Below are positions 10,153 through 21,864 of a DNA stretch of 64,000 bases, in pieces; the stretch's first letter is position 1; every line of letters starts with the position of its first letter. Location: the NCBI RefSeq assembly GCF_000003195.3, contig NC_012873.2, positions 16,977,202-17,041,201 on the forward strand, written 5' to 3'. The stretch comes from Sorghum bicolor. Its lineage: Eukaryota; Streptophyta; Magnoliopsida; Poales; Poaceae. The notes under the pieces were generated by a model. That model had not been told where the DNA came from. It saw nothing but the letters and a program-made list of their open reading frames with translations, and did no database searches. The position numbers were made by a program, and so were the translations under genes.

Positions 10153-12389
10153 CTATGCATCGACCCATATACTGGGGTAGTACTTCTTTAAATATTTGCC
10201 GTTTAATGCTCTGGGAAATTCAATTCCTTCGAGGGTTTCTAGAATGTAGGCATTACCAGGAGCCGATCGACTTATCCGATAAGGACCCTCCCAATTAGGA
10301 GACCACTTTCCAAACTTCGAGCTTTTGGTCCCAACTGGTAAAATTAATTTCCATACCAAATCCCCATCGGCAAACTCTTTAGCCTTTACTTTCTTATCAT
10401 ACCCATTAAAGCTTTTAACCGATGCCCTGCTAGATCATCCAATTCATCGGTCATCAAAGTGGCATAATTGTCGGAAGTTAATTGATCTTGAAAAGATAAT
10501 CGCCTAGATCCAGCCTTAATTTCCCAAGGCAACACGGCATCATGTCCATACACCAATTGATAGGGTGATACCTTGGTCGATCCATGACAAGCCATCCGAT
10601 AAGACCACAATGCTTCATTTAATGATGTATGCCACCGCCTAGGATTTTCTTCAATCTTTCGTTTAATAAGCTTGATAATTCCTTTGTTAGACGCTTCGGC
10701 CTGCCCATTGGCTTGAGCATAATAAGGATAAGAATTCAACACTTTAATCCCCATACCGATTGCGAATTCATCGAACTCCCCCGACGTGAACATGGTGCCC
10801 TGATCGGTAGTAATCGTCTGGGGAATCCCAAATCGGTAAATAATATGCTCCTTCACAAAATCAATCATATTGGCCGATGTGACTTTCTTCAAAGGAATAG
10901 CTTCGACCCACTTAGTGAAATAGTCAGTGGCAACTAGAATGAACTTATGCCCTTTGCTAGATGGTGGATAAATCTGGCCGATCAGATCGATGGCCCATCC
11001 CCGGAACGGCCAAGGTTTTATTATAGGATTCATAGCCGATGCGGGTGCTCTCTGGATATTACCGAACTTTTGACAACCTTGACATCCCTTGAAATATTTA
11101 AAACAATCTTCAAGTATGGTTGGCCAAAAATATCCATTCCTTCGGATCATCCACTTCATCTTAAAAGCTGACTGATGCGCTCCACACACTCCTTCATGGA
11201 TTTCCCCCATCAAACTTCTGGCTTCATCATCACCCAAGCATCGGAGAAGAATTCCGTCGATAGTTCGATAATACAATTCATTTTCAAGGAGCACATACTT
11301 GGTTGCCTGAAATCGAACCCGTCTTTCAACTTTTTTGGATGGATCTTTTAGATAATCAATAATTTCTTTCCTCCAATCACCGGCACCGACTGCCGATGTC
11401 GCATTAATCATTGGCTGATATCCCGAGGCATGCTGAGCTAATCGATTAGCGTCTTCATTATGCAATCGGGGAACATGCTCCAATCGGAAGTCCTTGAATT
11501 CCTTTAACAGTTGCATACTTCTCTCGAAATAGGTTATGAGAACTTCACTTCGGCATTCATAGCTCCCGGCCAATTGATTTATAACCAACATAGAATCCCC
11601 GAATATTTCAACAGCATCAGCACGAACTTCTCTTAACAACTCCAATCCCTTGATCAGAGCTTGATACTCAGCCTGATTATTTGTTGATGTAGCAACAATC
11701 GGCAAGGAAAACTCATACTTCCTCCCCTTAGGAGAAACTAATACAATGCCGATTCCTGCCCCCCGGTCACAGGTAGATCCATCAAAGAAGAGCGTCCAGG
11801 GTGCAATTTCCATGGTTTCCACTAGACCGCAATGCTGAGTCACAAAATCGGCCATAATCTGCCCTTTGACTGCCTTAGCCGATTCGTAACGCAAATCGAA
11901 TTCCGACAGCGCTAAAATCCATTTACCGATCCTACCACTCATAATCGGCATAGATAGCATGTATCGGACCACGTCATCTTTGCAAACAACAGTGCATTCG
12001 GCCGATAACAGGTAATGTCTCAGCTTGATACATGAAAAATATAAGCATAAGCATAGTTTCTCAATGGCCGAATACCTGGTTTCAGCATCAATCAACCTCC
12101 TACTCAAATAATAAATTACCCTCTCTTTCCCTTCAAATTCTTGAACTAAAGCTGAACCGATAACCGATCCATCGGTAGATAAATACAATTTGAAGGGCTT
12201 CCCTTGTTGAGGTGGAACTAAAACTGGAGGATTTACTAGATACTTCTTGATTTCATCCAGAGCCAACTGCTGTTCTTCTCCCCAAACAAACTCTTGATCG
12301 GCTTTCAATTTAAGAAGAGGACTGAAAGCACGAATCCTCCCAGATAAATTCGATATAAATCTTCTGATAAAATTTACCTTGCCGATCAA
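10153..12389 (-). pseudogene. Element A pol: RNase H, archaeal-type RNase H and integrase
   Basis: The long frame 12389-10386 starts in the RT connection and runs through RNase H (LYLSTDGSVIGSALVQ). It continues into a second RNase H (TLFFDGSTCDRGAGIG, NNQAEYQAL, IFGDSML, HNEDANRLA), whose acidic residues are all present, and then an integrase. The zinc finger shows CQGCQKFGN; the core has WAIDLIGQ, TTDQGTMF and NGQAEASNK, so D, D and E are kept. Frameshifts lie near 12385 and near 10360-10386. The last piece (10359-10153) is the integrase C-terminal beta domain (WEGPYRIS, GKYLKKYYP). No chromodomain is present, as expected for Tat. Confidence 0.9.
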
Positions 12390-13353
12390 GGATTTGGAGC
12401 TCGGTTTTATTGGTAGGGGCCACTATTTTATTGATGGCATCAATAGATCTTCGACTAATTTCAATACCCCTCTGATGTACCATGAAACCAAGAAACTGCC
12501 CTGCCGATACGCCAAATGCACACTTGTTGGGATTCATCTTCAATCCATGCTTCCTTGTGCACTCCAACACTTTTCGTAAATCGGCAAGATGCTTTCAGAA
12601 ATCTCCAGACTTAACCACCACATCATCAATATAAATCTCTACGAGCTTGCCGATGAACTCATGAAATATAAAATTCATAGCCCTTTGATAAGTAGCACCA
12701 GCATTCTTTAACCCAAAAGTCATGACTATCCATTCAAATAGTCCAACATGACCAGGACACCTGAATGCGGTTTTTGGAATATCCTCCTCTGCCATGAATA
12801 TTTGATTGTAACCTGCATTACCATCCATGAAGCTGATGACCCGATGGCCAGCCGCAGCATCAACCAGTAGATCGGCGACAGGCATTGGGTATCCATCCAT
12901 CGGTGTAGCTTTATTGAGATTCCTGAAATCAATGCACACCCGAAGCTTCCCATTCTTCTTGTAAACCGGAACAACATTGGAAATCCATTCGGCATACCGA
13001 CACTGCCGAATAAACTTAGCTTCAATAAGTTTAGTGATTTCGGCCTTAATATCAGGTAGAATGTTAGGATTACATCGGCGGGCTGGTTGCTGATGTGGCC
13101 GAAATCCAGACTTGATGGGTAACCGATGTTCAACAATTGATCGGTCTAAACCAGGCATCTCTGTATAATCTCAAGCAAAGCAATCTTTATATTCCTTTAA
13201 CAAACTAGTCAATTGTCGCTTACACTCAGGATCTAATTTAGCACTAATAAAAGTAGGCCTAGGCTTATCACCACTACCTATATCTACTTCTACCAAATCA
13301 TCGGCCGATGTGAATCCCTGGCCTAATTTTCCATCATCGGCGAATCTATCCAT
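12310..13353 (-). pseudogene. Element A pol N-terminal part: reverse transcriptase
   Basis: Pol begins at an ATG (13353) that overlaps the gag-protease stop. The first 60 codons end at TGA (13171-13173), where A'' has TGG. RT proper (about 13158-12595) shows VYKKNGKLRVCIDFRNLN, FMDGNAGYNQIFMAEED, FGLKNAGATYQRAM and the intact catalytic box YIDDVVVKS. It ends at another TGA (12595-12597). The thumb region continues at 12570-12310 (NPNKCAFGVS, LGFMVHQRGIEIS) and then shifts frame. It is therefore a complete RT in content but broken by two stops and a frameshift. Confidence 0.9.
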
Positions 13354-13355
13354 TA
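13351..13355 (-). promoter_or_regulatory. Overlapping stop/start UAAUG between gag-protease and pol of element A
   Basis: On the minus strand TAA (13355-13353) ends gag-protease and ATG (13353-13351) opens pol in the -1 frame, sharing one base. The same TAATG is at 62789-62793 in A''. Such an overlap is used for termination-reinitiation in other retroelements (for example SART1). Function here is inferred. Confidence 0.65.
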
Positions 13356-14426
13356 AAAACCGTCGTCAGAACCGACTGCTTGGATCGGTGGAATCTCATA
13401 ATCGGCAACTTTGAGAAAATCTTTCTCCCAAACTTCTCCTGAAATGCACCTGGTCCTTTCGTAAGTATCCGCTTCTGCCGATGCGATAACATAAGAAGAA
13501 TCTCCTGGGACGATCTCAATCTTGTCACCTACCCACTGAACCAAGCACTGATGCATTGTAGATGGGACACAACAATTGGCATGAATCCAATCTCTCCCCA
13601 ATAATAAATTGTAGGCACCTTTTCCGCTGATCACGAAAAAAGTTGCCGGCAAGGTTTTGCTGCCGATGGTCAACTCTGCACATATCGCCCCCTTGACTGG
13701 AGACACGTTTCCTTCAAAGTCTTTGAGCATCATATCGGTCTTGGTCAAATCTTGATCCCCTTTCCCAAGCTTCCGATATACTGCATACGGCATAATATTA
13801 ATAGCAGCTCCACCATCAACTAGGATCTTGGTCATTGGCTGCCCATCAACCCTTCCTTTGAGGAACAAAGTTTTAAGATGCTGCCTCTCGTCATCGGCAG
13901 GTTTCTCAAAAATAGCCGTCATCGGATCCAGAGCCAACTGAGCTATCTGATCAGAAAATTCCAACTCATCGTCACTGGCTGGTGCAAGAAACTCCATCGG
14001 CAACATGAAGACCATGTTGACGCCTGCCGATGGACCTTCCCTCTTAGTGTCTGACGGCTGCCGACTTCCAGAGTTCTCTCCCTTGTTTAGCTCCTCTTGC
14101 CTTTCTCGTTGCAATCTCCTTTTCTGTGTCTTGGTTAATCCTCGAGGGCACCATGGAGGAAGTGGCCTTTGTCTTGCCGTCGGGCGTCGATTCTCCCTTG
14201 ACTCCATACGATGCGTGTTAGCATCCCTGCAAAATATGAATTCATCGGGAACCCGCGCGTCAGCCATTCCTTCGAGCTCCTCTTGGTTCCTGGGAAAATA
14301 CTGGACACGGTCACTAAGTCTGTTGTGCCCACTGAATCTGTCGCCCCAGCCGGTCATGAACTGACACCCTTCCTCTGATTGGCCCATTAGCTCGCCGTTC
14401 ATCATCATGATAATGCCGATCGATCC
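13353..14426 (-). pseudogene. Element A gag C-terminal part and aspartic protease
   Basis: From the insertion point of element C (14426) the frame is open to the TAA at 13353-13355. It encodes the end of gag (basic RERQEELNKGE region), then a retropepsin-like domain with active site ILVDGGAAINIMPY and a flap/hydrophobic motif NLLLGRDWIHA. DGG in place of DSG/DTG is common in Tat elements and is also found in A'' here (ILIDGGAAINIMPY), so it is not decay. The N-terminal part of gag is at 43870-46449, on the other side of element C. Confidence 0.88.
14422..14426. repeat. Target-site duplication of element C, left copy (GATCC)
   Basis: GATCC precedes the LTR start TGTCACAG and recurs at 43870-43874 directly after the other LTR end GTTACA. 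Confidence 0.97.
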
Positions 14427-17400
14427 TGTCACAGAACCGACCAAATTATAAGAGTTCAAGTGCAGAAACGATCGTCAAACAATCAAGTTTCTAAACTTGA
14501 GCCCATATAATCCCGGTAGTCAATCGAAATCACGAAGGACTTCAAACCAACTCGCAACAAACCAAGATCGTAATAGTTCAACATAAATACAACGAATGTT
14601 ACATGGTCATTCATTGCCGTCGAAGCGGCACCACATCGGAGTATTAAGTTATTACAACACTTGTTCGAAGTAGCGGAAGCAAAATAATTACACACACTGG
14701 TTCAAAGTTCAGTTCACAAGTTTGTTACTGCCAGAGTCTAGGTCATCCTTCCAAAAGCATCATAGACGAGAAGATTAGAGAACCGTGCCCAACGGTTAGT
14801 CCTCATCCCCAGCAGGATGGAGACAGGTCTTGCAGAAACCGTCATAGAAAATATCATCTGCAACAGGTGGGAATAAACCCTGAGTACGAGGATGTACTCA
14901 GCTAGACTTACCCGTCTAGTAAAACATAAAAGACACCAAAGATCATGCAAGGCTGAATATCAAGTGGAGTTGGTTGACTCACTCTTTTGCCAAAAGCTTA
15001 AGTTACAACTAAATTAGTTTGGGAGCATCATCTTTATTTATCATCAGCCTACCACTAGATTAGCACCTGTACTACAACACATCACTTGATTATTACAAAC
15101 AATAATAACCATACCAAATTCATCATATGTTCTTCTTGCTATCATCATTATCATGAACCAAGTTCATTAGTGAATGCTACGTTTGCCGCTGCTCTGTCAA
15201 GTTCTCACTAACCGGGAGAGACGGCGATTCGAATCGAATTCCTATCCAGCTGGAGGTTTATTCCTAGCACTCACCCAAGCATCCCCTGCCGGAGAGCCAA
15301 CGGGTCACCTTTGGTACAACTCAGGAATCGCGGCTCCGATCAGCGCCGCACTCCCAGGGCTACCACTCTGCCAGGGAGGTCAGGAATTTTAACTCACCTG
15401 CCTTTGGGCTTACGCCAATGGTCCCCCGCACACCGCACTTCCTCCGGTAGTGCGCACTTTATACTTGCCGGTCTTCCGGCCTGAGTCATACTACTCGGCT
15501 TCGCGGTCGGAACGAGTTATCCGGCCAACTAAGTGTCAGGCATGCGTTCAACATGACAAGAGGACGTACAACGATCGGTCCTTAGCTGCCACAGACGGAG
15601 TTACTACAAACTTGCAAAACTCCGCCCGGCTTAAATCAATTTAATCAGGTTCCATCCACGATAGCACATATAGACCATCGCGACCCGACACAACCCTATA
15701 TCGCGCGGATGACAGAATATCACCCGACTTCTACCGGTTAAAGCATAACTAAGCTGCTACTCGGACCTAACTCTACAACCAGGGAGGGTGAGTTATCTGG
15801 ACAGGGATAGAGTAGAATGCAGCAACATTTTCATCACAACTCCTATACGTAATGCATCAATAGATATAACGTATTAAGTAAACATTCGAAAATAGAGGAG
15901 GCTTAGAATGCTCCGGGGCTTGCCTTTCACGAACGATGCCGGCTCGTGATTCGGGCACTCAACTTCTTCTTCGGGCTCCTCGAGTCCGGCTTGCTGGACC
16001 TCCACCTCCTGGCTGCCTTCCTGGCCTTCGGGGTTCGCTTGGAGCTCGAAGGAAACTGCCACGCCCGGTGCACCTATTGCATGCTCGATGAATGAGAAGG
16101 TGCACATGCTACAGATGAATGCTTAATAACACAAGCAACTCACTGTACACTCATTTACGGAGCAAGAGTTATATTAACTCACATGAATAAACAAGTTAAC
16201 ATAACCCAAAACCTATCATGGCACCAAAGCAGCAAACGACACAAAACAAGTATGCTCAGTAAATAAATCATAATTATAGATAGACAGGTCCAACAAACAT
16301 GAGTAAGGACATTCTCGAAAGCTTAGGAAATTGTCTACAACTCATCTTTAAACATGACAGCAAGATTCAAACATTAAACTAGTCATTTTAACAAAGTTCC
16401 AGGTTCTGTCCCAGAAAAACAGAGAACCCCTATTTCTGGAACCCAACTTGGAACAGCTATAACTTTTAAACTACTTGGCCAAATGACCTCAAATTTAAAC
16501 CACAGTTAGTTCAACAAGTTTAGAACAACTTTGTTTTATACAAGTTTCACAGAAAGTCAAGTTATCATTAAGCAAAGTTAAATTACTCACTTGCTGTCCA
16601 GACAGCATTTAACCCTATAGTTAATTATTTAATGATATGATCAAAACACAAACCATGCCAACCATATGACTCATGAGCACAAACATATTACAAGGTCACC
16701 AGATCATCAGTTGAAAACCCCAAAACAATTACTTAACAAGGCATTTATTAATTAATTTTAGATAAGGCATATTTACAAGATATTAGTTAAAGTGCTCAGA
16801 AAAATCTACAAAAATTACAGAGGCACAAGTATAACATCAGATCATCACCATAAAAATTTCAGGACCATTGCACATGCCAAATTAAATATATGCATTTAAC
16901 ATGTATCAAGGCATTTATTTCATAAATTCATAGACATGACTTATATAGTGTCAAACAACAGATTTCAGATTATTTATATCTTAGGAATACCATAAACAAG
17001 TTTACCACCAAAATAGAGCACCAGCCTAAGCACCAATTATTTTATATGATTTAATTAAAGAAACAAGCCATATTTCAAACACAAATTACATATCACAACT
17101 GCAGTGCTCCAAAAATCATTAAATAATTATCAGAGCACTCTAATGCCATGCAAAGACCACCATAAAATTTTCAGAGCAAACTAATCAGTAAAACCAGAGA
17201 TATGCATTTATCCATAAATAACAAGATTAAATCCTTAATAAATAATTTCTCAGAAAACATGATTCATTTTATATTTTTATTAAATACTAGCCATCTCAAG
17301 AAACAACACAAAATTTGTTTCACAATTTTTGGAGCACTAGAACTAGAGATATGCTTTTTACAAAATCAGCTCAAACTCTGATTTAAACAAAGGAGAAAGA

Positions 17401-18836
17401 GAGACTGACAGAGGGGACCCGCGCGTCAACGGACCCCACCTGCCAGTGACCCGGAAGCAGAGGCGCGGCTTGACCGCCGGAGATCTCGCCGACGGCGAGG
17501 TCTCGGCGCTGGCCAAGGGCACCATCGTGCTCCCCACTGCATTCCGCATCTAGCGGTACCCAAAACCCTAACTCTACCGAGCTCTAGGTATCTCGCCCTC
17601 GCGAATGGCGGCACGGCGGTGGTGCGCGGCCGACCGCCGGCGTCTCTGGCCGGAGACAGGGCAGAAGAGAACGAGGACGAGCAACAGCAAGACCTAGCGA
17701 AGCTTTTGGGACAAGAATGAGAAGGAATGGTGGACTACAGAGCCCTGGCCACGACGCCGGTGGCCATGGCGGAACTCCGGCGAGGTAAGCTCGCGTCGGA
17801 GCAGGCAATGCGGGCTCACCGAGGCTCGGCAGTCGCAACCAGCTCGACGACGGTGGAGAGGAGAGGCTTGCGGAGCGCTGGACCGAGCTGCTTGGCCGGA
17901 GACACGGAGATGTGCGCGCGCGAGCTCGCCGAAGCAACGGCGGCGACGCGGAAACGACGACGCGCGAGAGAGAGAGGACACCGGGAGCGGAAATGGCTCT
18001 GTCCACGCGACCGGGGCGCCGGGGCGAGATGAAGGACGCGCGGAGGACTGACGGGCGGGGCCAACGGCGACGTACGGACGCCACGAGTCCAACACGCGGC
18101 ACACCGGCGAGCTTCCCCTGACTGACGACGATGCGATTCAGTTTCCCCCGAGCCGACTGAAACTCGATTTTGCCCGACGATTTACTCCCTAATCACTCGA
18201 TGATTTTGCTGGCTAATTGCTCCATGCTGGAGAGCTACACGAGTACTCCAACATTGCTTACAAGATCAAGGCTTGATTCGCTCTAGAATTCAAACGGGAA
18301 GGTGAAGAACACCCCCTCGAGCAAACTGCAAAGCACCCAGGACTTAGAAAATTTTCTAAGTGTTGAAAACAGCCCCAAATCTGCCTTGTGGGCCACTTTT
18401 GAGCTATTTGTGGTCATTTTCATGAGATGGCCATAAAACAACTTTTGTTCCTTATAAAATTTGCTACAACTTTGCTGTAGGAAGTTTTGACATGCAAACA
18501 TTTTATGAAACACTTTTTAAAAGCCTAAGCAAAAGAGGTCTCTAGGGCCTATTTGCATAAGTAGGACTTAAGTGATTATTTTGGAGAAGTGATCAACATG
18601 AACATTGTTCCCAAGATTAAGTTAAGCATAGATAAGCTATTTACCAAGGCATTAAGCACAAACACTAGCATTGTTCACTCAAACATAAGCATAGGAAGCC
18701 TATTTAAGCAATTTAAAACACATTTTTGCAAAGAATGACATGTCTCAAGATAGATGATGATCATGGATGCTTTGAATAAATGATGATGCTCATGCTATGC
18801 ACATGTTTGATGCAACCATAACACTGGGGTGTTACA
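14427..18836 (-). repeat. Element C 3' LTR (left LTR)
   Basis: Starts TGTCACAGAACC and ends GGTGTTACA. It has a striking two-part composition. About 16100-17390 is AT-rich without coding; 17390-18130 is GC- and CpG-rich and gives overlapping ORFs on both strands that recur unchanged in the other LTR and match no protein family I know. The remainder, 14427-16100, has mixed composition. The GC-rich block lies about 0.7-1.4 kb inside the 5' edge of the LTR as transcribed, so it may hold the promoter and leader. Related LTR: the solo copy E. Confidence 0.95.
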
Positions 18837-18849
18837 GCCCTCCCCCCTT
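18837..18849 (-). other. Element C polypurine tract
   Basis: Minus strand AAGGGGGGAGGGC immediately precedes the 3' LTR; a near-identical tract stands at 25913-25925 in element D. It is the expected primer for plus-strand DNA synthesis. Confidence 0.88.
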
Positions 18850-18878
18850 ACAAAAATCTCGTCCCGAGATTTGAAAGC

Positions 18879-21864
18879 TTACTGATTTTCGAAGAAGGTT
18901 TTGTAAACTTCTTTTAAATAATCCTCCGTCTCCCAAGTGGCATCTTCTTCCCCGTGGTTGCTCCACAACACCTTGTAGAGTTTAACCACACGATTACGCG
19001 TTTCCCGTTCCTTGCGATCAAGAATCGCTACGGGTTTCTCCTCATACACCAAGTCTGACTTCAACTTGATATCTCGAATTTCCACTCGTTCCTCCGGTAC
19101 ACGAAGGCACTTCTTCAATTGTGATACGTGGAAAACGGGGAAGATAGCTCGAAGCGCAACTGGGAGTTGAACTTTGTATGCCACATTCCCTTTCTTTTCG
19201 AGAATCCGATAAGGTCCCACATAGCGAGGCGCAAGCTTTCGCTTGACTCCGAACCTTTGTACACCCTTCATCGGAGACACCTTGATGTACACATGGTCAC
19301 CAACCGAATACTCAATCGGCTTCCTTCTCTTCTCTGCATAACTTTTCTGACGAGCTTGAGCAGCTTCCAGGTGTTGCTGGATAACACGGACTTTCTGCTC
19401 CGCTTCGTTCACGAAATCGATGCCGTAGTATCTTCGCTCTCCAGCTTCTACCCAATTCAACGGGGTTCGACACTTTCGACCGTACAAGGCTTCAAATGGA
19501 GCCATTTTGATACTCTCCTGATAACTGTTGTTGTAGGAGAACTCAGCTAATGGCAACCACTTAACCCAAGAACCTTTTGATGAGAGAGCACATGCCCTCA
19601 ACATATCTTCAAGGATCTGGTTAACTCGTTCAGTTTGACCTGCTGTTTGGGGATGATAAGCAGAGCTGCGGACCAAATGAGTACCAATTTGCTCATGCAG
19701 ACATTCCCAAAAATGAGCAGTGAACTGTGGTCCACGATCAGATATGATTGTTCGAGGCACACCATACTGACGAACAATGTGCTCGAAATACAACTCCGCA
19801 TACTGATGGGGACGATAATCAGTTCGAACTGGAATAAATCGAGCAACCTTGGTCAAACGATCTACAACCACCCAGATGGAGTCATAACTCTTAACATAAG
19901 TTGGGAGTCCACTGATGAAATCCATGCTGACTTCTTCCCATTTCCAACCAGGAATTGACAAGGGTTGAAGCAAACCAGCTTTCATGTGAACAGCCTTCAC
20001 ACGACAACAATTGTCACAACGAGCGACAAAAGCCGCTATCTCCTTTTTCATCTTTGTCCACCAAAACAAAGGTTTCAGATCCTGATACATCTTGCTACTA
20101 CCAGGATGGATAGACATTTTGGATGAATGAGCTTCAGATAAGATCTGATTTCGCAGCTCGCGGTCTTTTGGGACCACAAGTCGATCCTTGAACCGAAGAA
20201 TTCCGTTTTCATCAACCCAGAAATGCTTGGTTTCTTCTTCTTTCATCTTTCTCTTGATATGGTGGATGCCTACATCTGTCTGCTGCAATTCGATGACTCG
20301 ATTGCGAATGGTACTTTCCAGAGAAATCTGGTTGAGCACAAGTGGATGCATAAGATGTGACAACAACGGATCTTCCACTTGGATTGAGTGACAGTGCGCT
20401 TTCCGACTCAAGGCATCCGCCACCACGTTTGCCTTGCCCGGATGATAGTGCACTTGGAGATTATAGTCTTTAATCAACTCAAGCCACCTTCGCTGCCGCA
20501 TGTTCAGTTCAGGTTGAGTGAAGATATACTTGAGGCTCTTATGATCGGTGTAGATATTACACAGATTACCCAGCAGATAATGCCTCCAGATTTTCAAAGC
20601 ATGAACAACTGCTGCCAATTCTAAGTCATGAGTGGGGTAATTGACCTCATGCTTTCGAAGTTGGCGCGAGGCATACGCGATAACGCGACCTTCCTGCATC
20701 AACACACAGCCTAAACCAATGCCGGATGCGTCACAAAAGACATCGAAAGGCTTCTCGATATCAGGTTGAGCTAGGACAGGAGCTGATGTCAACAGTGTCC
20801 TCAACTTGTGGAATGCCTCTTCACACTCAGGTGTCCACACGAACTTTTCATCTTTCTGAAGTAGACGAGTCATAGGCTTGGATATTTTGGAGAACTCCGG
20901 AATAAATCGACGGTAATACCCAGCCAGACCGAGAAAACTCCGAACCTCGTGTACCGAAGTTGGAACTTTCCAATCCAGCACCTCTTGCACCTTAGCCGGA
21001 TCCGCTGATATGCCTTCTTCAGATAAGACATGGCCCAAGAAAGGTACTTTCTTTAGCCAAAACTCGCATTTGCTAAACTTAGCATAAAGCTGATGTTCGC
21101 GCAAACGCGACAACACTACACGCAGATGCTCTGCATGCTCCTCTTCATTGCAAGAATATACCAAGATATCATCAATGAAGACCACTACAAACTTGTCCAA
21201 TTCGGGCATGAACACCGAATTCATAAGATACATGAAATGAGCAGGTGCATTCGTAAGCCCGAAGGACATGACAAGGTACTCATACAACCCATACCTCGTC
21301 GAGAAAGCCGTCTTAGGTATATCTTCGGGACGGATCTTGATCTGATGGTACCCAGATCGCAAATCAATCTTGGAGAATACCTTAGCTTTAGACAACTGAT
21401 CAAACAAGATGTCAATGTGAGGAAGAGGGTATTTGTTCTTGATAGTCACCGCATTTAGGGGACGATAGTCCACACACATGCGCAAAGATTGATCCTTCTT
21501 CTTCACAAAGATAGCCGGACAACCCCAAGGAGAAGAACTAGGACGGATAAGACCCTTCTGCAACAACTCATTTAGTTGGGTCTTAAGCTCAGCTAATTCA
21601 TTAGGCGGCATCCTATACGGTCTTCTAGAGATCGGAGCGGTGCCTGGAATCAATTCAATTTTAAACTCCACATCCCGATCCGGAGGAAGCCCGGGTAGAT
21701 CATCAGGAAAAACATCCGGAAACTCACACACCACCGGAATATCCTGAATAGCCTTAGAGGTAACTGCATTCACAGTGCTACGGATTCGAATATCACGAGG
21801 GAGTTGCACTAGAAATGCCTCCTTGGTATCTGGGTCTTTCAACATCACTACACGAGTGGTGGTG
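18879..21864 (-). CDS. Element C pol: RT, RNase H, integrase with chromodomain (5' end cut by element D)
   Basis: An uninterrupted frame of about 990 codons runs from the D insertion point to 18879. RT shows [53 protein letters not shown] and the catalytic FIDDILVYS. RNase H has [11 protein letters not shown] and YTDHKSLKY. The integrase has a HHCC zinc finger (ending CDNCCRVKA), then [17 protein letters not shown] and the NQILEDML region with its glutamate. The C-terminus has the GPYRILEK domain and a chromodomain ([32 protein letters not shown]). Chromodomains of this kind steer integration to heterochromatin. The frame is in phase with gag at 35836 across the D insertion. Confidence 0.96.
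21860..21864. repeat. Target-site duplication of element D, left copy (TGGTG)
   Basis: TGGTG stands directly before the LTR start TGTGGCAG and again at 35831-35835 after the LTR end ATGTTACA. Confidence 0.97.

Noticed and set aside
13790..13830. DGG protease active site as a mutation in element A
   Set aside because: A'' has the same DGG, and it is common in Tat proteases.
5385..14426. ATCGGC as the stress-response DREB/CBF site (RCCGAC)
   Set aside because: The complement is GCCGAT, which lacks the required final C.
17584..18102. Overlapping ORFs of 100-172 codons on both strands in the GC-rich LTR block of element C (repeated at 42615-43133)
   Set aside because: Open in several frames at once because of GC content, Arg/Pro/Ser-rich, no domain, and located within an LTR.
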